From NCBI GenBank assembly GCA_036985875.1, contig BTQM01000004.1, positions 1 through 28,848 of the forward strand: DNA of 28,848 bases, read 5' to 3'. Made by a program: the position numbers and the translations under genes. This DNA comes from BTQM01 sp036985875 (lineage in GTDB: Bacteria; Patescibacteriota; Minisyncoccia; Phycocordibacterales; UBA1539). The notes beneath the pieces were generated by a model. The model saw only the letters and a program-made list of their open reading frames with translations. It searched no databases and was not told where the DNA came from. This document shows positions 5,905-13,223 of this stretch, in pieces. Each line of letters opens with the position of its first letter. The stretch's first letter is position 1.

Positions 5905-7830
5905 CTATTTTTCTACTGCTTCCCCTTCCAGTCTTTTTGGCTGAACGCCTCCCATTATCAGAAGTTTTTCAAATTCTTCTCTCTCTATCGTCTCAACTTT
6001 TATAAGTTCCTGTGCGATGCTCTCCAGTAGCTCTCTATGCTTTATCAACATATCATTTGCTTTGACACGCGCCTCGCTTATGATGCGGGACACCTCGGCA
6101 TCAATCTTGGCAGACATTGTCTCTGAATACTCCTTATCGCTTACTCCCTTTCCGAAAGATATGCGCCCGCCTACATCCTCCAGAGCGATCGGTCCCAAAA
6201 CTTCCGACATACCGTATTTGGTGACCATGTCGCGCGCAATAGCCGTTGCCACTTGCAGATCACCTGAGGGGCCGGTCGTCAGATCTCCGAACACCATCTG
6301 TTCCGCAACATACCCACCCATAGAAACGGCGATGTCGTCCAGAAACTCTTTCCTGGACTGGAGTCCCTTTTCCTCAAGTGGTAGCTTGAGTGTATATCCC
6401 CCCGCATGTCCCCGCGCAATGATTGACACTTTATGCACCGGATCAGCATTTGGTAGTACGGACGAAACAAGCGCGTGACCCGCTTCATGGTAGGCAGTAA
6501 TCTCTTTTTCCTTTTTGGAAAGAATGTGGCTTTTCCGTTCCGGACCAAGCATAACTTTTTCAACAGAGCGTATTAGGTCGTACTGCGTGATATTCTTCCT
6601 GTCCTCTCGCGCCGCAAGAATTGCCGCTTCATTCATAATTGAATAGAGATCAGCGCCTGAGAACCCTGGGGTACGCTCTGCGATCGTGCGTAAATTGATG
6701 TCTTCGCCCAGTATTTTTTTATTGGAGTGTATTTTCAGGATCTCTTCACGGTCGCCACGATCCGGCAAATCAAGCACCACTCTTCGGTCAAACCGCCCCG
6801 GGCGAAGAAGTGCTGGGTCAAGCACGTCCGGCCTGTTGGTTGCCGCTATCACGATCACTTTCTCGTGCGGCTCAAACCCGTCCATCTCAACGAGAATCTG
6901 ATTGAGAGTCTGCTCCCGCTCGTCGTTTCCTCCACCGGCGCCCCCGCCACGCACGCGCCCCACGGCATCTATCTCGTCAACAAAAATGATCGACGGAGCC
7001 GCTTTTTTCGCAATGCGAAACAGATCACGCACGCGAGATGCACCTACGCCCACGAACATTTCCACAAATTCCGATCCCGAAATGATGAAAAAGGGCACCG
7101 CCGCCTCTCCTGCCACGGCCCGCGCAAGGAGTGTTTTTCCCGTCCCTGGCGCCCCCATCAAGAGAACACCTTTGGGAATACGCGCGCCGATGTCCAGAAA
7201 CTTCTTCGGATTTTTCAGAAAATCAACTATTTCTAGAAGCTCTTCCTTCGCCTCCTTTATGCCGGCAACATCCTTAAACGTCACACGCCGACTCTTGTCC
7301 TTAGGGTCGATCATCCGCGCCTTAGACTTGCCGAAGCTGAACGCCTGCATCCCCGCGCCCTTTACCTGTCGCGTCAGGAACCAGAATAAAAGCACAATGA
7401 AAAGTATTGGTATCAAGAAAGGAGCAAGATTCAGGAGCCAGAACCCGACCCCCGTCGGCCTCTTTATCTCTATCTCTACCATAGCGAGCTTCTCTGCGAA
7501 TACCCCATAGTTGGAGAGCGTCTCCGACAATGGGGCTTCCACCTCCTTTTTAGATTTTTTCACCGCGCCGTTTTTGTATGTTATTTCAAGCTTGTCCCCT
7601 TCAACGGTGATGCCCGACACTAGCTCCGCCGAGATGCCAGAAGCGACTTCCGATAGTGGGATCTCGGGAATCTCTTCCTTGTTTTCAATAAATACTGAGT
7701 AGAGCGCGGCAAGGATAATAAAGATGAGAATCGTACTCAAGATATTGCTCATGAACTGCTGCTTGATGCTGCCTTTCCCCTTCTTCTTGCGCCCCCTTTT
7801 TTTCTTATTTCTTTTGTTAAATACGTCCAT
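5905..7830 (-). CDS. ftsH: ATP-dependent zinc metalloprotease FtsH
   Basis: A membrane-anchored AAA+ protease that pulls out and degrades damaged or unassembled membrane proteins and some soluble regulators. Two N-terminal membrane helices (about residues 30-50 and 135-155) flank a short external domain. The AAA core shows Walker A GAPGTGKT (about 225-231), the pore region FVEMFVGVGASRVRDLF, Walker B with IIFVDEIDAVGR and the SRH segment LLRPGRFDRR. The zinc site HEAGH is near residue 448. The length of 641 aa is typical. An ATG 18 nt upstream is also in frame, but it overlaps the -10 box TATAAT (7840-7845), so I place the start at 7830 (MDVFNKRNKK). The N-terminus is very Lys/Arg-rich, in keeping with the positive-inside rule. 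It is a single-gene unit. Confidence 0.97.
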   Translation of the reverse strand: MDVFNKRNKKKRGRKKKGKGSIKQQFMSNILSTILIFIILAALYSVFIENKEEIPEIPLSEVASGISAELVSGITVEGDKLEITYKNGAVKKSKKEVEAPLSETLSNYGVFAEKLAMVEIEIKRPTGVGFWLLNLAPFLIPILFIVLLFWFLTRQVKGAGMQAFSFGKSKARMIDPKDKSRRVTFKDVAGIKEAKEELLEIVDFLKNPKKFLDIGARIPKGVLLMGAPGTGKTLLARAVAGEAAVPFFIISGSEFVEMFVGVGASRVRDLFRIAKKAAPSIIFVDEIDAVGRVRGGGAGGGNDEREQTLNQILVEMDGFEPHEKVIVIAATNRPDVLDPALLRPGRFDRRVVLDLPDRGDREEILKIHSNKKILGEDINLRTIAERTPGFSGADLYSIMNEAAILAAREDRKNITQYDLIRSVEKVMLGPERKSHILSKKEKEITAYHEAGHALVSSVLPNADPVHKVSIIARGHAGGYTLKLPLEEKGLQSRKEFLDDIAVSMGGYVAEQMVFGDLTTGPSGDLQVATAIARDMVTKYGMSEVLGPIALEDVGGRISFGKGVSDKEYSETMSAKIDAEVSRIISEARVKANDMLIKHRELLESIAQELIKVETIEREEFEKLLIMGGVQPKRLEGEAVEK

Positions 7831-7839
7831 AGATGCCCC

Positions 7840-7845
7840 ATTATA
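7840..7845 (-). promoter_or_regulatory. -10 box of ftsH
   Basis: TATAAT on the minus strand ends 9 nt before the ftsH ATG, so the leader would be only 0-3 nt. It overlaps the alternative upstream ATG and rules that start out. Confidence 0.6.
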
Positions 7846-7863
7846 CACGAAAAAAGTGCAAAG

Positions 7864-7890
7864 AAAAACCGCCCCAAATCATCAGAGCGG
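7864..7890 (-). terminator. Possible terminator after the three-helix membrane gene
   Basis: On the minus strand a short CCGC/GCGG stem with one mismatch and a further G-C pair is followed by TTTTT. It is weak, but it sits between the gene ending at 7915 and the ftsH promoter. Confidence 0.35.
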
Positions 7891-7914
7891 CCGATGTGAC
7901 AAACGCGGCGCCGG

Positions 7915-8244
7915 TCACCGAACAATCGTAGCAAGCCAGATCAATGCTATCACCGTGAACCACTCTATTGCCATTGCTCTCGCTCTCCAGCTTCCGTTGT
8001 GCGCAAAAGAGATGTAACTTGCTACATTTACGATCAGCATCGTCGGCCATGTAAGTGTTCTCAATACGTCAATGTTCGATGCCGTCCATGCCTCCCAGAC
8101 CGTTGGCAGGAAAGTGATCGGACCAATTAACATGAGACTAAGAAAGATCTTACCGATTCGCGTCTCAATAAACCTTTTTGTTTTGCCGGACACAAGTTCC
8201 GCAAATTTCTTGTCCAGTGTCAGAAGTGCTTTCACCACAGACAT
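7915..8244 (-). CDS. Small membrane protein, SemiSWEET/PQ-loop-like
   Basis: This 109-aa protein has a basic N-terminus and three predicted membrane helices: IFLSLMLIGPITFLPTVWEA, LTWPTMLIVNVASYISFA and AIEWFTVIALIWLATIV. Its size, the proline in GPITFLPTVWEAW, the asparagine in the second helix and the short NGSW turn resemble SemiSWEET sugar transporters and PQ-loop proteins, which work as dimers of three-helix units. The likeness is by eye and may be chance. The start is supported by CGGAGG 6 nt before the ATG. A TTGACA (8305-8310 on the minus strand) upstream overlaps the smpB promoter on the other strand, so the two genes diverge from one short region. Confidence 0.6.
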   Translation of the reverse strand: MSVVKALLTLDKKFAELVSGKTKRFIETRIGKIFLSLMLIGPITFLPTVWEAWTASNIDVLRTLTWPTMLIVNVASYISFAHNGSWRARAMAIEWFTVIALIWLATIVR

Positions 8245-8302
8245 CGCAAACCTCCGAATATTGTTGAAAATCTGTTTTTAATGCTATAACATTTTATGAG
8301 AC

Positions 8303-8331
8303 TTGTCAAATACACCCTATGTTGCTAAAAT
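8303..8331 (+). promoter_or_regulatory. smpB promoter, leaderless
   Basis: TTGTCA (8303-8308), a 17-bp spacer and TAAAAT (8326-8331) are seen. The -10 box ends 6 nt before the smpB ATG and no ribosome-binding site exists, so the mRNA should start at the start codon. Confidence 0.75.
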
Positions 8332-8337
8332 GGCGGT

Positions 8338-8787
8338 ATGCCGACCTTTATCCAAAATAAAAAAGCTCGTTTCAATTACGAGATACTGGAGACGTTTGAC
8401 GCGGGCATTGAGCTTCGCGGATTTGAAGTGAAATCACTCCGCAAAAAGCAGGGGTCTCTTGAGGGGGCATACGTCGTTGTGCGCGGGAATGAGGTGTTTC
8501 TCGTAGGCACTACCATACCGCCCTATCAGCCCGCAAACGCACCAAAGGATTACGATCCGGAAAGAGCGCGCCGGCTCTTGCTTACCAAAAAAGAGATCAC
8601 CGTCCTCGCGGGCGCGGAACACCAAAAAGGCTTGACAATAGTGCCTCTTTCAGTGTATAGTAAACACAACAAATTGAAGCTTGGGATCGGCATCGCGCGT
8701 GGAAAGAAAAAATACGACAAGAGGGAAGCGATAAAAAAACGCGACACTGAGAGAGATGTCGCGAGGGAGCTCAAAGAAAGAATGTAG
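8338..8787 (+). CDS. smpB: SsrA-binding protein SmpB
   Basis: SmpB binds tmRNA and brings it to stalled ribosomes for trans-translation. Family motifs are complete: NYEILETFDAGIELRGFEVKS near the start (residues about 13-33), GSLEGAYV, EVFLVGTTIPPYQ, the RRLLLTKKEI segment, QKGLTIVPLSVY and GIGIARGKKKYDKREAIKKR. The basic C-terminal tail (RDTERDVARELKERM) is the part that enters the empty mRNA channel. The length of 149 aa is normal. The ATG lies 6 nt after the -10 box, so translation is probably leaderless. Its RNA partner ssrA begins 75 nt downstream on the same strand, an arrangement that fits their joint function. Confidence 0.97.
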   Translation: MPTFIQNKKARFNYEILETFDAGIELRGFEVKSLRKKQGSLEGAYVVVRGNEVFLVGTTIPPYQPANAPKDYDPERARRLLLTKKEITVLAGAEHQKGLTIVPLSVYSKHNKLKLGIGIARGKKKYDKREAIKKRDTERDVARELKERM

Positions 8788-8862
8788 AGCATTGAAAACA
8801 CGCGGAAGCATACGCCACATACTGCTCACTCCCCTAAAGCATATTTATGAAGTATGTTTTGG

Positions 8863-9264
8863 GGGGATGATCGGCCTAGACGGGTGATCTCCTCTCATAT
8901 GTGCAAAGCCGAGATCTGCGGGACTCGTTAAACACCGCAACATTGATTAAGTGCAAACTTAATTGCAAAAGTAAAGAACGGTATCGCTTCCATTGGAGGT
9001 GGTTCAAGTAACTTTGCTCCGGCTTACGCTTTAGCCTAAACCGGCGTCTGCATCCTTTGATGTCTGATAAGAGGATACGGGTGTAATAAACTTTCAGACT
9101 CGATATTGCGTCCTTCCCGACTCAATACCTAAACTATAGGGAATCGGGGTGAAAAGATTTTGTTTGTTATATACTCTTCATTCCTAAAAACAAAAAACGA
9201 ACTATGCTTTGTAGAATCATGTGGGAACATCATCCGGACGCGGGTTCAATTCCCGCCATCTCCA
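8863..9264 (+). ncRNA. ssrA: tmRNA (SsrA)
   Basis: The 5' end GGGGATG and the 3' CATCTCC form a tRNA-like acceptor stem with the G3-U70 pair recognised by alanyl-tRNA synthetase, followed by discriminator A. The T arm is GCGGG-TTCAATT-CCCGC, and GACGGG follows the 5' acceptor as in other tmRNAs. CCA is not encoded. The tag frame begins with GCA-AAC (8953) and ends at TAA (9037-9039): 28 codons, starting ANLIAKVKNG and ending FAPAYALA. The ALA end is the usual protease signal, but most tags are 8-15 codons long. No split or permuted form is seen. A terminator follows at once and smpB lies just upstream. Confidence 0.93.
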
Positions 9265-9269
9265 CACGT

Positions 9270-9307
9270 ACAAAAATCCGTCCCGGCTTTGCTGGGGCGA
9301 TTTTTGT
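9270..9307 (+). terminator. tmRNA terminator
   Basis: A long hairpin begins 6 nt after the tmRNA end: left arm 9270-9284, right arm 9294-9307, with one bulged C and one G-U pair. The right arm ends in ATTTTTGT. Confidence 0.75.
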
Positions 9308-9421
9308 TGTGTGGACAGAAAATAGTGATAGCCACCATTTCTCCTATCCTGTGAAACCACAGGGTATAACCACGAGGTAACGATTGAAAGACCCGAGCAT
9401 ACATCTCCTTTCAATAAAGAG

Positions 9422-9446
9422 GTTCTAACGTCGTTCATTAATCTCC
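9422..9446. repeat. 25-bp direct repeat, left copy
   Basis: The 25 nt starting GTTCTAACGTCG are identical to 9899-9923. The two copies enclose one promoter, one 65-aa gene and one terminator. Confidence 0.85.
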
Positions 9447-9515
9447 CGCGTATATAGAAATATGTGAGATATATGGAAGAATAAAATCCTTATTTTATAA
9501 GGCTATTTTTGGTAC

Positions 9516-9544
9516 TTGACAGATAATGTTGAGTGTGCTACACT
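9516..9544 (+). promoter_or_regulatory. Promoter of the 65-aa gene
   Basis: Consensus TTGACA (9516-9521), exactly 17 bp, then TACACT (9539-9544). The leader would be about 55 nt and carries AAGGAG before the ATG. Confidence 0.8.
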
Positions 9545-9606
9545 TCTGGCAGAGAAGTAGCATGGTGCTATTTCCAAAAATCTCTGGACAAGCGAAGGAG
9601 AAGGTC

Positions 9607-9804
9607 ATGGAACAAGTTACCCGGAAGTTCAAACGGCATGATGCCAAGCAGGACACGGATATTCTATACACCGCCACATACCACGCCAATGGGAAGCTCA
9701 GTCGGCTTCACAACGACACCACAGGCGACGACATCCCTCTCGATACGAGGACTGCTCGTAAGTTGGTCGCGTCCCACCCATGCTTCGTCTCAATTGACAG
9801 CTAG
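9607..9804 (+). CDS. Small protein, 65 aa, unknown
   Basis: I do not recognise this protein. It is polar and soluble, with a basic start (MEQVTRKFKRHDAKQ), a TYHANGKLSRLHNDT centre that may form a beta hairpin, and no membrane segment. I chose the ATG at 9607 because AAGGAG lies about 8 nt upstream; earlier in-frame ATGs give a 92-aa form that would begin inside the promoter's downstream region. The gene has its own consensus promoter and terminator and lies between two identical 25-bp repeats, as a self-contained cassette. That layout makes it likely to be real, and suggests it may have been acquired or duplicated as a unit. Its function cannot be read from the sequence. Confidence 0.7.
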   Translation: MEQVTRKFKRHDAKQDTDILYTATYHANGKLSRLHNDTTGDDIPLDTRTARKLVASHPCFVSIDS

Positions 9805-9833
9805 AAGTCGCCCGTCGGCACACCTCGTAAGAG

Positions 9834-9861
9834 CACCCTGCTCTGCGGGGTGTCTTTTTTT
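9834..9861 (+). terminator. Terminator of the 65-aa gene
   Basis: The stem CACCC/GGGTG (9834-9838, 9848-9852) is followed by a C and seven T. Confidence 0.75.
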
Positions 9862-9898
9862 AATACTGTAATGGCTTTTCAAAGTGCAAAACAGGCAA

Positions 9899-9923
9899 GT
9901 TCTAACGTCGTTCATTAATCTCC
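9899..9923. repeat. 25-bp direct repeat, right copy
   Basis: Identical to 9422-9446. Here the repeat continues ...ATCTCCACAC, and these last 10 nt also match the 3' end of the tmRNA gene and the bases after it (9258-9267), a classic integration site for mobile DNA. Confidence 0.8.
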
Positions 9924-9925
9924 AC

Positions 9926-9960
9926 ACAAAAAAGAGAGCCTTGTGCCGCAAGTCTCTCTT
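9926..9960 (-). terminator. Second minus-strand hairpin with a T run
   Basis: On the minus strand AAGAGAG-a-CTTG pairs with CAAG-g-CTCTCTT around a 5-nt loop, then six T follow. It lies downstream of the thrC terminator and may be a backup, or the end of a short unrecognised transcript. Confidence 0.55.
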
Positions 9961-10000
9961 GGGTACCGAGCAAAGCTTGTTGCGGTCTGCATTCACTTGC

Positions 10001-10034
10001 AATAAAAGGGGGAAGCAATAAAATTGCCTCCCCC
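10001..10034 (-). terminator. thrC terminator
   Basis: On the minus strand GGGGGAGGCAAT (10023-10034) pairs with ATTGCTTCCCCC (10008-10019) with one mismatch or wobble, followed by TTTTATT. It begins 12 nt after the thrC stop codon. Confidence 0.85.
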
Positions 10035-10045
10035 TACAATAATGA

Positions 10046-11371
10046 CTACACTCCGAGCTTTTTAGCTATCGTTGAAGTTTCGCAATCGCTTGCTTTGATG
10101 ATCGCGGTTTCAAGCCGGGCCGTGACTGATTCGGTAAACTTCAACCCCGTAGCGGTTGAAACGACCACGATACGTTGGCCTGATTCGATCCTGCCATTTC
10201 GCAGCGCATTTCGGACCCCGGCAAGAGCGGTGCCAGTTTGCGGACAAATAAAGATTCCGTCTTTTCCGCAAATCTCTACGGCCTCGTTGAGGGCTTCTTC
10301 ATCGGCGATCTCCATTGCGCCTTCGGCGTACCCAACAGCCGTTACCTCGCGTATAACTTTATCTTTGGAAACAGGGTTCCCGATCCGTGCCGCCGTAGCG
10401 GTCGTCTCACCAACCGCTATAGGCACAAACGCGAAACGCCAATCAGCCGGAGAGGCATGCCCATCGCTTTGAACAGACATCCACGACTTTGACAGGGGGT
10501 TTGCGGCTTCGGATTGGCAGCCAAGTATACGAGCTGTTCTTTCAACCAAGCCAAGGTCTTTAAGCAGGCGCATGCCCTTGCCAATCGACGATGAATTGCT
10601 CCCATTTCCTACGGGTACGGCGATCCAGTCAGGCAAAGTCCAGTTGAAAAACTGGGCCAACAGGAACGTGGTTGCTTGATGCCCCTCTATGCGCGTTGGA
10701 TTCAAGCTGTTTGCGGGATATACCCCGTAGTTTCTGACCAATTCCTGCATGACCCTCATGCAGTCATCAAAGTCGCCGGGTAGGGTGATCACCGAAGCAC
10801 CGTATACCAAGGGCTGTACGAGCTGTGCGGCAGTTACCTTTCCTTCGGGCAAAATAACCGCGCATTTCATCCCGCCGGCCGCCGCATACGCAGCCGCCAT
10901 TGCCGAAGTGTCGCCTGTTGATGCGCAGGCAACCGTATTGATCCCGGCCGCTTTGGCAACAGACATCATTACCGTGCCACCGAAATCTTTGAAAGACCCC
11001 GTCGGCGTCATGCCTTCCAATATCAGCCAAAGATCCAATTCTCCGCCGATCCATTTTTTCAAATTTCTACCGGCCTCAACGATCGGCACATTCCCCTCTC
11101 CGAGGGAGATGATGTCGCTTTCCGGAAGATACGGCATGATCAGTTCCTTGAACCGCCACACTCCCGATCGGTTCATCGGCGAAGAGCCGACCCTTGCCAT
11201 TGTTCTCGCATCGAATGTTGATTTTTGAACCTTTGGGTAATCGTGGCACACGTCATACAGCCCGTCGCAGTTTGGACAGCGAAATAGCCTTTCTTCCAGT
11301 AGATCGGTCTTGTGCCCGCAGTCAATACACTGAAGCCAAGTCTGGGTCATCTTAAGCGATTTAATAGTCAT
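10046..11371 (-). CDS. thrC: Threonine synthase with N-terminal zinc ribbon
   Basis: A PLP enzyme that converts O-phosphohomoserine to threonine. The zinc ribbon is seen as C15-x2-C18 and C32-x2-C35. The PLP lysine is K128 in PTGSFKDFGG. Other family motifs are LGEGNVP, the ACASTGDTSAMAAAYAAAGG phosphate region, PVGNGSN, and ATGLKFTE near the end. At 441 aa it is a normal class of bacterial/archaeal enzyme. AAGGAG lies 8 nt before the ATG, giving the classic ribosome-binding site that many neighbours lack, and a strong promoter with a palindromic spacer precedes it. No other threonine-pathway gene is nearby, which is odd for an organism group that usually cannot make amino acids. Transfer, a salvage route or a related phospho-lyase reaction are possible. 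Confidence 0.93.
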   Translation of the reverse strand: MTIKSLKMTQTWLQCIDCGHKTDLLEERLFRCPNCDGLYDVCHDYPKVQKSTFDARTMARVGSSPMNRSGVWRFKELIMPYLPESDIISLGEGNVPIVEAGRNLKKWIGGELDLWLILEGMTPTGSFKDFGGTVMMSVAKAAGINTVACASTGDTSAMAAAYAAAGGMKCAVILPEGKVTAAQLVQPLVYGASVITLPGDFDDCMRVMQELVRNYGVYPANSLNPTRIEGHQATTFLLAQFFNWTLPDWIAVPVGNGSNSSSIGKGMRLLKDLGLVERTARILGCQSEAANPLSKSWMSVQSDGHASPADWRFAFVPIAVGETTATAARIGNPVSKDKVIREVTAVGYAEGAMEIADEEALNEAVEICGKDGIFICPQTGTALAGVRNALRNGRIESGQRIVVVSTATGLKFTESVTARLETAIIKASDCETSTIAKKLGV

Positions 11372-11418
11372 CGTTATCTCTCCTTATCACCAAAAATACA
11401 CAGGAACTACTGGGGTGT

Positions 11419-11447
11419 ATTATCCACATCTGCATATGTGGTGTCAA
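11419..11447 (-). promoter_or_regulatory. thrC promoter with operator-like palindrome
   Basis: On the minus strand TTGACA (11442-11447), 17 bp and GATAAT (11419-11424) are seen. The spacer and its edges contain the inverted repeat CCACAT-n6-ATGTGG (11424-11441). A protein bound there would cover both promoter boxes, so repression is plausible. Confidence 0.7.
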
Positions 11448-11492
11448 TAATGCGTAATGGAAGTAATTGAAAGTCGGAGGCGGGAGACGCGT

Positions 11493-11525
11493 AAAAAAAC
11501 ACACCCGCTTTTTACAAGCGGGTGT
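11493..11525 (-). terminator. Terminator of the M23 peptidase gene
   Basis: On the minus strand ACACCCGCTT (11516-11525) pairs perfectly with AAGCGGGTGT (11501-11510), followed by G and a run of T (11493-11499). Confidence 0.9.
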
Positions 11526-11543
11526 ACGGATGTGCATCCATTT

Positions 11544-12386
11544 CTATGGACTGCTTTTAAGAAAGAACGTTGGGTCAACTCGGCTGTTGTTCAAGCTGAT
11601 CGTCCAATGCAAGTGCGGACCCGTCACACGGCCGGTCATGCCCACTGTGCCGATCTTCTCTCCGCGCACGAGCTTTTGACCTTTCTTCACCGTAATTGAG
11701 CGCATATGGGCAAACATGCTTATCAGTCCTTGACCGTGGTCGACAAACACCGTCTTTCCGCTAAAAAAGTAATATCCCACTCCTACGACAATGCCGTCAG
11801 CCGGAGCGACAATATTTGTCCCCCTGGGTGCAGCAATATCAATACCACTGTGAGGATTGCGGCGTTTTCCGTTTATCACACGTCTCACACCAAACCTACT
11901 ACTCATTCTGCCCTTTACGGGCACCTTGAAGCGGAGATTAATATGCCGAACGAAACGCCATGTCTTGAAAATATTACCGCTTTTATTTTTTTCATGCTTG
12001 ATGCGTTTTATACTTTTAGTGTTGGGATTCACTAAGCGTCTGTTTTTTATACGCAGGTACTGCGTAGTATATTTTTTATGCACGATCTTAATGCGACAGT
12101 ACTCTTTTTCCCCTTGTCCCGACACTACTACGGGGTATTTTCCGGGCTTCAACTTCAGCGAAAATCCTATCACTGCCACCCACGAGCCGCCACGCGCCAC
12201 GACCATCACCCTCTGTCCGCCAAAATACACCGAGGGTCGGTGCTGTGTGGTGGGAAAAAGCTTGAGCACCGCTACGCCGCCAGGTACAGCAGTACCGCAA
12301 ATGTTCTTTTTTTCTTTGCCCGCGAACGCGAACAAAGAGAATGTGAAAAAAACAAGAATAACGAATGATATCAACGTGCTTTTCAT
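11544..12386 (-). CDS. Secreted M23 family metallopeptidase
   Basis: Predicted peptidoglycan endopeptidase, 280 aa, that cuts cross-bridge peptides outside the membrane. The signal peptide is MKSTLISFVILVFFTFSLFA (about residues 1-22). A beta-rich segment (about 30-120, with GSWVAVIGFSLKLKPGKY) follows, and then a basic linker. The LytM/M23 domain occupies roughly the last 130 residues. The zinc ligands appear in NPHSGIDIAAP (H and D) and in GPHLHWTISL (the HLH motif); MFAHMRSITVKKGQ is also typical. The ATG at 12386 has AGGAGG 8 nt upstream, and a longer frame to 12467 lacks this and would bury the signal peptide. It is a single-gene unit with its own terminator. Likely roles are wall growth or attack on a host or neighbour wall; the sequence does not decide. 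Confidence 0.93.
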   Translation of the reverse strand: MKSTLISFVILVFFTFSLFAFAGKEKKNICGTAVPGGVAVLKLFPTTQHRPSVYFGGQRVMVVARGGSWVAVIGFSLKLKPGKYPVVVSGQGEKEYCRIKIVHKKYTTQYLRIKNRRLVNPNTKSIKRIKHEKNKSGNIFKTWRFVRHINLRFKVPVKGRMSSRFGVRRVINGKRRNPHSGIDIAAPRGTNIVAPADGIVVGVGYYFFSGKTVFVDHGQGLISMFAHMRSITVKKGQKLVRGEKIGTVGMTGRVTGPHLHWTISLNNSRVDPTFFLKSSP

Positions 12387-12589
12387 TGTCTGAACCTCCT
12401 GAACATAATGGGCAGATACTAGAGTATGCCACCCACACCATATGTGCGGAAAGTAATCTTCTGCCATGTATACTAATACATCTGCGGAGAAAAGTCGATA
12501 TGGCTAAAGTGAACCGCCCCATCAAGGCGATTTTCTACTTTATGCGAATATTTCTCGTTTTCTAACAACCATCTTGTTGCATTATTACC

Positions 12590-12630
12590 GAGCCGAGGAG
12601 TTAATATATGCGAAGCATATATTTCATATG
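12590..12630. repeat. Partial copy of the palindromic repeat (R4)
   Basis: CCGAGGAGTTAATATATG here is the exact reverse complement of 86-103 in the right arm of R1. It continues into a 9-bp hairpin, AATATATGC-gaa-GCATATATT (12603-12623). The gap 12387-12632 otherwise shows no gene. Confidence 0.65.
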
Positions 12631-12633
12631 TAT

Positions 12634-12668
12634 AAAAATACCCCGAAACTGTTGTTTCTTCGGGGTAT
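12634..12668 (-). terminator. Terminator of the small membrane gene
   Basis: On the minus strand ATACCCCGAA (12659-12668) pairs with TTCGGGGTAT (12638-12647) and is followed by TTTTTA. Confidence 0.85.
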
Positions 12669-12695
12669 GGCAGTTGCGAAGACGGAATATTGTGA

Positions 12696-13004
12696 TTAGA
12701 ATTTCCGCTTGGCATTCTTGCCTTTTTCCAGATAATATACGCGATTCATGAAAATGAATACGAGGTAGCATATACCAATAATCTTAGGGGTTATTCCTTC
12801 AAAAATTACCATTAATGATAACCCTGGTGTCGTTATGCCTAACATAACAAAAAGAGATGTACATGTGCCTTGCTTATCGTACCATTCATGAAATTTCTCC
12901 ATGACATTCTTTAATACGGTCCCGAGTACTGTCATGCCCAAGAACATTATAAAAAAACGCACATATCCAGCCTGTTTGCCGTACCATTCGTTAAGTTTCT
13001 TCAT
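12696..13004 (-). CDS. Small membrane protein with internal duplication
   Basis: I do not recognise this 102-aa protein. It contains two similar units: KLNEWYGKQAGYVRFFIMFLG (residues about 3-23) and KFHEWYDKQGTCTSLFVMLG (about 37-56). Each is an amphipathic EWY-KQ segment that leads into a hydrophobic helix. A third helix, IIGICYLVFIFMNRVYYL, precedes a basic tail (EKGKNAKRKF). The pattern suggests a tandem duplication within a membrane protein. I chose the ATG at 13004 because AGAGGGA lies upstream; the open frame extends 7 codons further. It is divergent from the sugar transferase gene and has its own terminator. Function unknown. Confidence 0.65.
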   Translation of the reverse strand: MKKLNEWYGKQAGYVRFFIMFLGMTVLGTVLKNVMEKFHEWYDKQGTCTSLFVMLGITTPGLSLMVIFEGITPKIIGICYLVFIFMNRVYYLEKGKNAKRKF

Positions 13005-13150
13005 GGCATTCCCTCTACATGACAATGTGCATGGGCTAGCTAACTGGTATTCATACTAACACAAACATGGCACTTGTATATACCCGCGTGCTTTTTCTCT
13101 CTTTTTTAATTATTAGCATTACATTCCAATATAGAATTCAAAAAGTTTTG

Positions 13151-13178
13151 TTGACATATGGCACATTCCCTGTAGGGT
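13151..13178 (+). promoter_or_regulatory. Possible promoter of the sugar transferase gene
   Basis: TTGACA (13151-13156) is followed after 16 bp by TAGGGT (13173-13178), a poor -10 box. The A/T-rich DNA just upstream could act as an UP element. Confidence 0.45.
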
Positions 13179-13223
13179 TCAATAATCACAACATTATCAA
13201 ATACGAATCACTCTCAGGTAACC

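Noticed and set aside
6017..7702. Long plus-strand frames opposite ftsH
   Set aside because: They are shadows of the highly conserved ftsH frame.
9217..9438. 73-aa minus-strand frame ending WRWRELNPRPDD
   Set aside because: The ELNPRP pattern is the antisense translation of a tRNA-like T arm, here the tmRNA 3' end.
9790..10002. 70-aa minus-strand frame starting MNDVRT
   Set aside because: It shares its start with the previous frame only because of the 25-bp repeat, and it crosses two terminators.
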